From Pseudomonadota bacterium (GTDB lineage: Bacteria; Pseudomonadota; Alphaproteobacteria; Acetobacterales; Acetobacteraceae): a stretch of DNA of 18,186 bases. Both the position numbers and the translations under genes were made by a program. This document shows, one piece after another, positions 6,906 to 13,617 of the stretch; positions within the stretch are counted from its first letter, which is position 1; the number at the start of each line of letters is the position of its first letter. The notes beneath the pieces are model-generated. The model made no database searches and was not told the DNA's origin. It saw only the letters and a list, made by a program, of their open reading frames with translations. The DNA is taken from assembly GCA_021808185.1 (NCBI GenBank), contig JAKBCB010000018.1, positions 1 through 18,186 on the forward strand. Reading direction: 5' to 3'.

Positions 6906-6947
6906 TCAGCTACTAGGGAAGCTATTAGTGATTCTACTATTAGTTTG
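6906..6947. other. AT-rich likely DNA unwinding element of the origin
   Basis: A locally AT-rich run in very GC-rich DNA, between two inward-facing iterons. It holds short repeats: CTACTAG (6910-6916) and CTATTAG (6922-6928 and 6937-6943). Position and composition fit the melting site of an iteron origin. It may also carry the repA promoter, but I see no convincing -35/-10 pair. Confidence 0.55.
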
Positions 6948-7048
6948 TCCCGCAAGAGTCCCCGGGATAGTTCTCGCGACTCGTTGAGTCTCCGTCGGAC
7001 ACCCCCGCAAAAGTCCCCACTTTCTCCCGCAAGAGTCCCCGCAAGTCC

Positions 7049-7057
7049 TGTGGATGA
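7049..7057 (-). promoter_or_regulatory. DnaA-box-like site in the origin
   Basis: On the minus strand the site reads TCATCCACA, eight of nine bases of the canonical TTATCCACA. It lies between the iterons at 7025 and 7115, where host DnaA would be expected to help RepA open the origin. Confidence 0.5.
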
Positions 7058-7142
7058 TTTTCCGCGCGGGGGCGGCGGGCCGGGCCGACTCGGGGCAGGC
7101 GGGGAGGCAAGAAATCCCGCAAGAGTCCCCACCCCGCCACCT

Positions 7143-7174
7143 CATTTTCTCATGAGGTCAAGAGGTCAGGGGGC
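7143..7174. promoter_or_regulatory. Short 8-bp box array at the edge of the replicon
   Basis: In 8-base steps from 7143 the units begin CATT, CATG, CAAG, CAGG. The 17 bases at 7141-7157 differ by one base from those at 13590-13606, next to xrtA. The array ends where the BioF2-type gene ends (7175). It is a weaker relative of the par array, so a binding site for the same protein is plausible. Confidence 0.4.
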
Positions 7175-8227
7175 TCAGCCCTCGCCTTCCCGCCCTTGCC
7201 CCAGCACCCGGTATGCCAGCCCGCGCGCCGAGAGGCGCGGTGCGATGTCGAGCCAGACCAGGTGTGTCGCCGCGTTGGCGAGGCTGGTCTTGTAGCGGTC
7301 GCCGCCGGCGAGGAAGTCGTAGGCGGTGGCACCTTCGCGGCGGGCCAGGGCGATGGCGGCGTGGTGGCAGGTCAGGCCGGGCTTTTTGTGGCCGCCGGCG
7401 CCCGCGTAATCGAAGCCGGACTGGTAGGCGAGCACGCGGCCGCGATGGCGGAAATTGTACAGGTAGCCGATCGCGCGTGCGCCGGCGGCGATGCGCAGCA
7501 GGTCGGCTTCCCCGCGCGGCAGGGCGCGGGCCAGCAGGGCGCGGTGGAAGGCGACGAAGGCCGGGTTGGCGAAGGCGCCGGGTTTGCCGCGCGCGATCCA
7601 GGTCGCCTGGTGCAGCACCGCCAGGGCGTCGAGGAACGCCTCCGCCTCCGCCAGGGTTGCCGCCCGATGCACCGCGATGGGGCCGGCGGCGGCGTAGGCG
7701 CGGTCGGAGCGGCGGAGCTGGTAGCGGGTGTTGGCGCTGAGGCCGGCGAGGAATGTTTCCTCGCTTTCGCCAGGCGCCGTCAGGTCGATGAAGGGGGCCG
7801 GCTGCGCGCGCAGCACCCGCACCGCGCCGGCGGCGCGCGCGGCGACCAGGTATCCCGCATCGACACCGGACAGGCGCAGCCGCCCGGCGAACCGGCCCAT
7901 GCAGGCGCGCAGGCAGGCGGGCAACAGGGGCTCGGCGCCGCGCGCCAGCAGCGGGCCGTTGTGCTCGACATAGACCGCGTCCAGCACCGGATCGCCGCTC
8001 TCGCCGAGCCACAGCGTCCCCCCGACGCGGTTGCACAGCGCGAGGCCGAGGGTTGCACCGTCCTGCTCGGCGCGCAGCAGCACCGCATTGGGGAAGCGCG
8101 CTTCGGCGCGGCAGCCGACCCAGGTCCAGCTCTGGAAGAACGAGAGGTCGGCGCGCGCCTCCAGCGCCCGCCACGCATCGGCCAGGGCGGCGAGGTCGGG
8201 CGCGGGAGCGAGGGCGATGCGGAGCAC
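7175..8227 (-). CDS. BioF2/CelD-like acetyltransferase-fold protein (GNAT/FemAB superfamily)
   Basis: A 350-residue soluble protein of the type annotated as GNAT family N-acetyltransferase or cellulose biosynthesis protein CelD (PF13480, Acetyltransf_6). The N-terminus has the FFQSWTWVG signature (30-38). The C-terminal half has HKKPGL and YDFLAGGDRYK (303-313), the usual end of the second GNAT lobe. The start is a GTG with AAGG close upstream. Members often lie in capsule and exopolysaccharide loci, where they are assumed to acylate or aminoacylate a sugar; the donor is unknown. It is divergent from the YdcF gene with a 77-bp gap. Two more proteins of the same superfamily lie at 9048 and 11336. 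Confidence 0.8.
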   Translation of the reverse strand: MLRIALAPAPDLAALADAWRALEARADLSFFQSWTWVGCRAEARFPNAVLLRAEQDGATLGLALCNRVGGTLWLGESGDPVLDAVYVEHNGPLLARGAEPLLPACLRACMGRFAGRLRLSGVDAGYLVAARAAGAVRVLRAQPAPFIDLTAPGESEETFLAGLSANTRYQLRRSDRAYAAAGPIAVHRAATLAEAEAFLDALAVLHQATWIARGKPGAFANPAFVAFHRALLARALPRGEADLLRIAAGARAIGYLYNFRHRGRVLAYQSGFDYAGAGGHKKPGLTCHHAAIALARREGATAYDFLAGGDRYKTSLANAATHLVWLDIAPRLSARGLAYRVLGQGREGEG

Positions 8228-8304
8228 GGCCCTTGTTGCGGCAGCGTGGTGCCCGCTGCCAAGGGGGCTGGCGCGCGGCGGGGTTGCTGGGCATTGGAAC
8301 GGGA

Positions 8305-9051
8305 ATGCTCAGCGCCATCGCCACCGTGTTGTTCGTGCCCCCGGTCAATCTGGTCGTCCTCGCGCTGGTGGGCATGGCGCTGGCGCGCTGGCGGCCCAGG
8401 GCCGGGCGGGGGCTCGCGCTCGGCTGCGTGGCCCTGCTGCTGCTGCTGGCGCTGCCGGTGGTCGCGGCCTCGCTGCTGGCCACGCTGGAGGACGGTATCG
8501 CGGCCCCGGCCTTCGCCCCGCCGCCCCGGGCGATCGTCGTGCTCGGCGGCGATGCCCACCAGATCGGCGCGCGCGCCGAGGAGACCGATATCGGCCCGGT
8601 GACGCTGGAGCGGGTGCGCGAGGGCGCCGCGCTGGCGCGCGCCACCGGGCTGCCGCTGCTGGTCACGGGGGGCGAGATCAGCCGCGCCGGGCCGCCGCTC
8701 GCGGTGCTGATGGCGCGCAGCCTGGCTGGCGATTTCGGCGTGGCGGCGCGCTGGGTCGAGCCGGAGGCCAACACCACCTGGGAGAACGCGGTCCTCAGCG
8801 CCAGAATCCTGCGGCGGGAGGGGATCGGCACGGTGCTGCTGGTCACCCACGCCTGGCATATGCGCCGCGCCCTGATCGCCTTTCGCGCCGCCGGGATCAC
8901 CGCCCTGCCCGCGCCGCTGTCGCCGGATGCGCCGCCGCGTCTGGCGCTCGGCAGTCTGGTGCCGCGCATGAGCGCCTGGCAGCGCAGCTATTACGCGCTG
9001 CACGAATGGATCGGCTGCGCCTGGTATGCGTGGCTCGCGCGCGCCGGATGA
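8305..9051 (+). CDS. YdcF-family (DUF218) membrane-anchored protein
   Basis: A 248-residue protein with two N-terminal helices (about residues 8-26 and 38-58) and a soluble domain after RAIVVLGGD (75-83). The ETDIGPVTLERVREGAALAR segment, LLVTGGE, TTWENA and VTHAWHMRRA are the usual landmarks of the ElyC/SanA/YdcF (DUF218) family. Family members act at the cell envelope, some affecting peptidoglycan or enterobacterial common antigen lipid carriers, but the chemistry is poorly defined. The ATG at 8305 is preceded by GGAACGGGA. The next gene starts inside its stop as ATGA, so they form an operon. In a polysaccharide locus a role in lipid-carrier metabolism is plausible, but this is inference. 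Confidence 0.82.
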   Translation: MLSAIATVLFVPPVNLVVLALVGMALARWRPRAGRGLALGCVALLLLLALPVVAASLLATLEDGIAAPAFAPPPRAIVVLGGDAHQIGARAEETDIGPVTLERVREGAALARATGLPLLVTGGEISRAGPPLAVLMARSLAGDFGVAARWVEPEANTTWENAVLSARILRREGIGTVLLVTHAWHMRRALIAFRAAGITALPAPLSPDAPPRLALGSLVPRMSAWQRSYYALHEWIGCAWYAWLARAG

Positions 9052-10109
9052 TCGAAACCTTCGAGGATTTTTCCGCGCTTGCGGCAGACGCGGCGGCGCT
9101 GCTGGCGGCGGCGGGGGCAACGGAGTTCCAGCTCGGCGCGGCATGGTTCCGCGCCGTGGCGGCGCATGCGCTGCCGGCGGGCGCGCGGGCCGAGGTGCTG
9201 CTGTATCGCGAATCCGGGCGGGCGGTGGCGCTGCTGCCGCTGCAACGCGCGGCCGATGGGCGGCTGTCCGGCCTGACCTCGCCCTACACCTGCGTCTTTC
9301 GGCCGCTGGTGGCGGCGGACGCGGACCGGGCGGCGCTGGCGCGCGCGGGGCGGGCGTTCGGCCGCGCCTGCCGTGGCCATGGCCCGGTGCGGCTGGAGGC
9401 GCTGGACCCGGAGTGGCCTGGCCTCGCCCCGCTCCTCGTGGGGTTCGCCCGCGCCGGGCTGGTGCCGCTGCGCTTCGCGCATTTCGGCAACTGGCACGCC
9501 GATGTCACGGGGCTGGACTGGCCCGCCTACCTCGCCGCCCGCCCAGGCGAGCTGCGGCAGACCATCCGCCGCCGTCTGGCCCGTGCCGCGCGCGATGCGT
9601 CCGTCACGTTCGACATCATCGATGGTCCCGTTGGGCTGGAGGCGGGAATCGCCGCCTACGATCGCGTCCATACGAAAAGCTGGAAGGAGCCGGAGCCGTT
9701 TCCGGCGTTCGGTCCCGCTTTCCTGCGCGCGGCGGCCGGTGCCGGGGCGTTGCGGCTGGGGGTGCTGCGGCAGGCGGGGGTGCCGGTGGCGGCGCAGTAC
9801 TGGACGGTGGTGGCCGGGGTGGCGACGGTGCACAAGCTCGCCCACGACGAATCGGCGCGCGCGCTCTCGCCCGGCACGGTGCTGACCGCGCGCATGGTGC
9901 GCCATCTGCTGGAGCACGATCGCGTGGTGGCGCTGGATTTCGGCCGGGGCGACGATAGCTACAAGGCGGGATGGACCGGACGGCGGCGGCGGCGTATCGG
10001 CGTGCTGCTCTGCCCGCCCTGGAGTCCGGCCGGGTTTGTTGCCCTCGCGCGGCATCTTCTGGGCCGGGGGCGCGGTGTGCTTGGCAAAGCGTTAGTCCGA
10101 AGGGCGTAG
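9048..10109 (+). CDS. BioF2/CelD-like acetyltransferase-fold protein (second paralogue)
   Basis: A 353-residue soluble protein of the same superfamily as the gene at 7175. It has an N-terminal acidic/hydrophobic lobe with FQLGAAWFRAVA near residues 26-37. The RQTIRRRLARAARD segment near 167-180 corresponds to the LRR-type helix in FemAB-like proteins. LDFGRGDDSYKAGW (296-309) corresponds to YDFLAGGDRYK in the paralogue. The ATG at 9048 overlaps the stop of the YdcF gene as ATGA, indicating coupled translation. Its expected role is acylation of a glycan intermediate. A basic C-terminus (RRRRRIG and a final RRA) is notable. The superfamily is secure by motif; the substrate is unknown. Confidence 0.78.
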   Translation: MIETFEDFSALAADAAALLAAAGATEFQLGAAWFRAVAAHALPAGARAEVLLYRESGRAVALLPLQRAADGRLSGLTSPYTCVFRPLVAADADRAALARAGRAFGRACRGHGPVRLEALDPEWPGLAPLLVGFARAGLVPLRFAHFGNWHADVTGLDWPAYLAARPGELRQTIRRRLARAARDASVTFDIIDGPVGLEAGIAAYDRVHTKSWKEPEPFPAFGPAFLRAAAGAGALRLGVLRQAGVPVAAQYWTVVAGVATVHKLAHDESARALSPGTVLTARMVRHLLEHDRVVALDFGRGDDSYKAGWTGRRRRRIGVLLCPPWSPAGFVALARHLLGRGRGVLGKALVRRA

Positions 10110-10197
10110 GACAGGCACCGGACGGCGGATAACGTAAGGTTGCATTCCACGGCATCGCCGGTGGGGTAGTTTGGCGCAACGGGCACGGGCGGGCGGT

Positions 10198-11121
10198 GTG
10201 AGTGGTTTTCTGATTACCGGCGGGGCTGGCTTCATCGGTTCCCACCTCGCCGACGCCCTGCTGGCGGCCGGGCACCGGGTGCGTGTGCTCGACGATTTCT
10301 CCACCGGCCGGCGCGAGAATCTCGATCCGCGCTGCGAGGTGGTGGTGGGCGATGTGGCCGACCCGCCGGTCGCGCGCGCGGCGCTCGCGGGCCTGGATGG
10401 CTGTTTCCATCTCGCGGCCATCGCCTCGGTGGCGCGCAGCAACGAGGACTGGCTCGGTACCCACCGGGTCAACCAGACCGGCACCATCGCGGTGCTGGAG
10501 GCCGCGCGGGGCGCGCGTCTGCCGGTGGTCTATGCCTCCTCCGCCGCGGTGTATGGCGATCTCGGCGGGCAGGTGGCGCGCGAGGCCCTGCGCCCGGCGC
10601 CGATGACCGCCTATGGCGCGGACAAGCTCGGCTCGGAACTGCACGCCCGCGTCGGCTGGCAGGTGCATGGCGTGCCGACGCTCGGCCTGCGCTTCTTCAA
10701 CATCTACGGCCCGCGCCAGGACCCGGCCTCGCCCTATAGCGGCGTGGTGTCGATCTTCGCCGCACGGATCGCGGCGGGGGAGACGCTGACCATCCATGGC
10801 GAGGGCACGCAGACCCGCGACTTCGTCTTCGTCGCCGACGCGGTGGCGCATCTGATCGGCGCCATGCGGCATCTGGCCGAGGCCGGCGGCTGCGAGGTGC
10901 TGAACGTCTGCACCGGCCATGGCACCTCGGTGCTGGAACTGGCGCACACGCTGGGCCGCCTGCACGCGCGCACGCCCCGCCTGCACCACGGCCCGGCGCG
11001 CGCGGGCGACATTGCCCGCTCGGTCGGCGATCCGTCGGAGGCCATCGCGACACTCGGCCTGCACGCCACGACCACGCTGCGCGAGGGGCTGGCGGCGACG
11101 CTGGCGTGGGTTCCCGCCTAG
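10198..11121 (+). CDS. NAD-dependent epimerase/dehydratase (UDP-glucose 4-epimerase-like, extended SDR)
   Basis: A 307-residue extended short-chain dehydrogenase. The N-terminal Rossmann strand FLITGGAGFIGS holds the GxxGxxG motif at residues 8-14. An acidic pair follows the second strand (LDDF), then the catalytic Ser in YASSAAVYG (112-120) and the Tyr139/Lys143 pair in AYGADK. LRFFNIYGPRQ and TRDFVFVADAV are landmarks of the GalE-like subgroup. It should interconvert or modify a nucleotide sugar in the cytoplasm; GalE and related 4-epimerases are the closest fit. I chose the GTG at 10198, two residues before the Rossmann strand, over the TTG at 10171. The 88-bp gap upstream holds nothing I can call firmly. 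Confidence 0.88.
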   Translation: MSGFLITGGAGFIGSHLADALLAAGHRVRVLDDFSTGRRENLDPRCEVVVGDVADPPVARAALAGLDGCFHLAAIASVARSNEDWLGTHRVNQTGTIAVLEAARGARLPVVYASSAAVYGDLGGQVAREALRPAPMTAYGADKLGSELHARVGWQVHGVPTLGLRFFNIYGPRQDPASPYSGVVSIFAARIAAGETLTIHGEGTQTRDFVFVADAVAHLIGAMRHLAEAGGCEVLNVCTGHGTSVLELAHTLGRLHARTPRLHHGPARAGDIARSVGDPSEAIATLGLHATTTLREGLAATLAWVPA

Positions 11122-11128
11122 GCAAGGC

Positions 11129-11253
11129 CAAGGGCGCTGCCCTTGCAACCCGCGTAAGGCAAAGCCCTGAAACTCCATTTGTTTTCCGGCACTGGCGGAT
11201 GAATGGATTGCAAAGGCTTTGCCTTTGCCGGGGTCCAGGGGCAGCGCCCCTGG
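11129..11253. repeat. GC-rich stem-loop module (second copy of the dispersed repeat)
   Basis: Three perfect stems: CAAGGGC/GCCCTTG (11129-11145, loop GCT), GCAAAGGC/GCCTTTGC (11210-11228, loop TTT) and CCAGGGGC/GCCCCTGG (11235-11253, loop AGC). The last two with the linker CGGGGT match the module at 5829-5872. It fills most of the 214-bp gap between the epimerase and the FemAB operon and may end epimerase transcripts. No gene is supported in the gap. Confidence 0.6.
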
Positions 11254-11335
11254 CCTTCCCTTGCTCCCCGATGGACAACGCCCCTTCCCGCGGCCTATCG
11301 ACCCGTTCGCGCACTCCTGGGACCGATCGCATCGC

Positions 11336-12385
11336 ATGCCCCTCGTCTGCCGCCTGCTCGACACCTCCGGCGAGGCCGCGTGGGATGCGTTCGTCGCGGC
11401 CCACCCGCACGGCACCTTCTTCCACCGCGCCGCCTGGCGGCATGTGATCGGGCGCGCCTTCGGCCATCGCACGCACTACCTGATGGCCGAGCGCGACGGC
11501 GCCATTGTCGGCGTGCTGCCGATCGGCCATGTGCGCTCGGCGCTGTTCGGCAACACGCTGATCTCCGTGCCGTTCTGCGTCTATGGCGGGCCGCTCGCGG
11601 TCGAGCCGGAGGCGTTCGCCGCACTGGCCGCGGCGGGGGCGGCGCTGCTGCCGCAAACCCGCGCCAGCGCGCTGGAATTCCGCTTTTTGTCGCTTCCGCC
11701 GGAGGGTTGGCTCGACCCCGCTCAATGGGTGGCGCGCAACGACCTGTACGTCACATTCCGGAAAGCCATCGTCGCCGACGACGAGGCGAACATGAAGGCC
11801 ATTCCGCGCAAGCAGCGCGCGGTGGTGCGCAAGGGGATCGAGCGCGGCCTGACCTCCGTCGCCGATCGCGACGTGGCCGGCCTGCACCGCATCTATGCCG
11901 AGAGCGTGCGCAATCTCGGCACGCCGGTCTTCTCCCGCCGCTATTTCTCGCTGCTTGCCGAGGCGTTCGCCGAGGATCTCGACATCGTCACCGTGCGCGA
12001 CGGCGAAACCCCGGTTGCCAGCGTGATGAATTTCTACTGGCGCGACGAGGTGGTGCCGTACTACGGCGGCGGCACGGCGGCAGCGCGCGCCTGCCACGGC
12101 AACGATTTCATGTATTGGGAGGTGATGCGCCGTGCCGCCGCGCGCGGGTGCCGAATGTTCGATTACGGGCGCAGCAAGGTCGGCACCGGCGCCTTCGCGT
12201 TCAAGAAGAACTGGGGGTTCGAGCCCGCGCCGCTGCACCACTGTTTTCGCCTCGCCCCCGGCGCCACGGTGCCGGAGGTCAATCCGCTCAATCCGAAATT
12301 CCGCCTGTTCATCGCCGCCTGGAAGCGCCTGCCGCTGCCCGTTGCCAACCTGATCGGCCCGCATGTCGTGCGCGGCGTGGGCTGA
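11336..12385 (+). CDS. FemAB-like PEP-CTERM/XrtA system-associated protein
   Basis: A 349-residue GNAT/FemAB-fold protein, best matched to the FemAB family PEP-CTERM system-associated group (TIGR03019). Landmarks are HPHGTFFHRAAWRHV (23-37), the PRKQRAVVRKGIERG helix near 157-171, YYGGGTAAAR, and MFDYGRSKVGTGAFAFKK followed by NWGFEP (274-297), which is distinctive of this group. It is the first gene of an operon: its TGA overlaps the next ATG by one base (TGATG at 12383-12387). FemAB relatives transfer amino acids or acyl groups to cell-wall or sugar acceptors; the XrtA-linked members have no proven reaction. The start is the ATG at 11336. Upstream in-frame codons run through the stem-loop repeat and are not credible. 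Confidence 0.87.
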   Translation: MPLVCRLLDTSGEAAWDAFVAAHPHGTFFHRAAWRHVIGRAFGHRTHYLMAERDGAIVGVLPIGHVRSALFGNTLISVPFCVYGGPLAVEPEAFAALAAAGAALLPQTRASALEFRFLSLPPEGWLDPAQWVARNDLYVTFRKAIVADDEANMKAIPRKQRAVVRKGIERGLTSVADRDVAGLHRIYAESVRNLGTPVFSRRYFSLLAEAFAEDLDIVTVRDGETPVASVMNFYWRDEVVPYYGGGTAAARACHGNDFMYWEVMRRAAARGCRMFDYGRSKVGTGAFAFKKNWGFEPAPLHHCFRLAPGATVPEVNPLNPKFRLFIAAWKRLPLPVANLIGPHVVRGVG

Positions 12386-13617
12386 TGCGCGACCTGCTGT
12401 TTCTGTCGCACCGCATCCCCTACCCGCCGGACAAGGGCGAGAAGATCCGGGCGTGGCATTTCTTTCTGCGGCTGGCCCGCACGCACCGGATGCACCTGGG
12501 CTGTTTTCTGGACGACCCGGCCGACCGCGCGCATCTTGACGAACTGCGCCGGCACTGCGCCGATCTGAAAATCATCGAGATCGACCGGACGTGGCAAAAA
12601 CTTCTCTCGGTTGCGCGCGCGCGGCCCGGACAGCCGCTGACGCTCGGCTATTTCGCCAGCGCCGACCTGCGGGAATGGACACGGCGGAAAATCGCCGGCG
12701 GCATCGACCGCGCCTTCGTCTATTGCTCGGCGATGGCGCCGTATCTGCTGCACGCGCCGGGGGTGCGCCGGGTGCTCGACATGGTGGACGTGGATTCCGC
12801 CAAATGGGCCGACTACGCTGCCCGCGCCGGCTGGCCCGCGCGCGCGGTGTGGGCGCGCGAGGCGCGCACCCTGCTCGCCTTCGAGCGCCTCGCGGCGCAA
12901 GACTTCGACCGCACGCTGTTCGTCTCGCGGGCCGAGGCCGAGGCGTTCATCCGTCTCGCGCCGGAGACGACGGGGCGCGTGGGCTGGATGGAGAACGGCG
13001 TGGATCTGGAAAAATTCTCACCCGCGCACGATTTCCCTCCGCCGCTACCGGCGGGGCCGGCCTGCGCGGTGTTCACCGGCAGCATGGATTACTGGCCGAA
13101 CGTCGATGCCGTGACCTGGTTTGCGGACGCCGTGCTTCCGCTCATTCGCGCCCGCCATCCCGGCCTGCGCTTCGCCATCGTCGGCGCCAACCCCACGCCC
13201 GCCGTGCGGCGGCTGGCGGAGCGGGACAAGGGCATCGTCGTCACCGGGCGGGTGGCCGATGTACGGCCCTATGTCGCCCATGCGGCGTTGGTGGTGGCCC
13301 CGCTGCGCATCGCCCGCGGCATCCAGAACAAGGTGCTGGAGGCCATGGCGATGGGCCGCCCGGTGATCGCCACGCCCCAGGCGTTCGAGGGGGTGCGGGC
13401 GGAACCCGGCCGCGAGCTGCTGATCGGCGCCGATGCCCCGGCGCTGGCCGCCCTGGCGGTCGCGGTGCTGGACGGGCAGCATGCCACACTCGGCGCCGCC
13501 GGCCGCGCCGCCGTGCTGCGCGATTACGCCTGGGAGGCGACACTCGCGGGCCTGGACGCGCTGTTCGAGGCGCCGGCCGACCTCAGTTCCTCATTTGCTC
13601 ATGAGGCCATGCCATGA
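12385..13617 (+). CDS. PEP-CTERM/XrtA system glycosyltransferase (TIGR03087-type, GT4-like)
   Basis: A 410-residue GT-B glycosyltransferase. The N-terminus RDLLFLSHRIPYPPDKGEKIRAWHF (residues 2-26 region) is the hallmark of the TIGR03087 family found with exosortase A. RVLDMVDVDSAKW comes before the hinge, and the C-terminal domain has VFTGSMDYWPN and PLRIARGIQNKVLEAMAMG near 306-330, the donor-binding E-containing loop of GT4 enzymes. It should transfer a sugar from a nucleotide donor during assembly of the exosortase-linked polysaccharide. It is coupled to the FemAB gene by TGATG and to xrtA by ATGA. Its last codons, encoding SSFAHEAMP, contain the CATG-box array at 13584. Confidence 0.9.
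   Translation: MRDLLFLSHRIPYPPDKGEKIRAWHFFLRLARTHRMHLGCFLDDPADRAHLDELRRHCADLKIIEIDRTWQKLLSVARARPGQPLTLGYFASADLREWTRRKIAGGIDRAFVYCSAMAPYLLHAPGVRRVLDMVDVDSAKWADYAARAGWPARAVWAREARTLLAFERLAAQDFDRTLFVSRAEAEAFIRLAPETTGRVGWMENGVDLEKFSPAHDFPPPLPAGPACAVFTGSMDYWPNVDAVTWFADAVLPLIRARHPGLRFAIVGANPTPAVRRLAERDKGIVVTGRVADVRPYVAHAALVVAPLRIARGIQNKVLEAMAMGRPVIATPQAFEGVRAEPGRELLIGADAPALAALAVAVLDGQHATLGAAGRAAVLRDYAWEATLAGLDALFEAPADLSSSFAHEAMP
13584..13615. promoter_or_regulatory. 8-bp CATG-box array across the xrtA start codon
   Basis: In 8-base steps from 13584 the units begin CAGT, CATT, CATG, CATG (cagttcct, catttgct, catgaggc, catgccat). The spacing and unit sequence match the par arrays, and 13590-13606 differs by one base from 7141-7157. 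It lies within the last codons of the upstream glycosyltransferase and touches the xrtA ATG at 13614. Binding here could affect xrtA expression or serve as an extra partition site; chance cannot be excluded. Confidence 0.35.

Larger units (their letters stand above)
6890..7130. other. Iteron-type plasmid replication origin
   Basis: Five iterons lie upstream of repA: 6890-6905 in plus orientation, and 6948-6963, 7003-7018 (one mismatch), 7025-7040 and 7115-7130 in minus orientation. The consensus is GGGGACTYTTGCGGGA. Copies at 7003 and 7025 are 22 bp apart, so they lie on the same face of the helix. The plus copy and the first minus copy face each other across a 42-bp AT-rich stretch. A DnaA-like box lies at 7049-7057 and a small inverted repeat GACTC-GTT-GAGTC at 6978-6990. 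A further short palindrome, GACGC/GCGTC at 6865-6876, lies between the iterons and repA. This is the layout of a RepA-controlled iteron origin, and no protein-coding gene is supported across 6810-7174. Confidence 0.8.

Noticed and set aside
6788..7132. Minus-strand 114-aa frame across the origin
   Set aside because: Its GTLAG/GLLR-type repetition is iteron DNA translated; it has no family resemblance and overlaps the repA start region.
10110..10197. Promoter of the epimerase, including a sigma-54-like site
   Set aside because: No -35/-10 pair or GG/GC -24/-12 spacing fits well enough to call.
11203..12384. N-terminal extension of the TIGR03087 glycosyltransferase (804-aa frame)
   Set aside because: The extension is a different frame of the FemAB gene and low-complexity Arg/Ala sequence; the family N-terminus begins at 12385.
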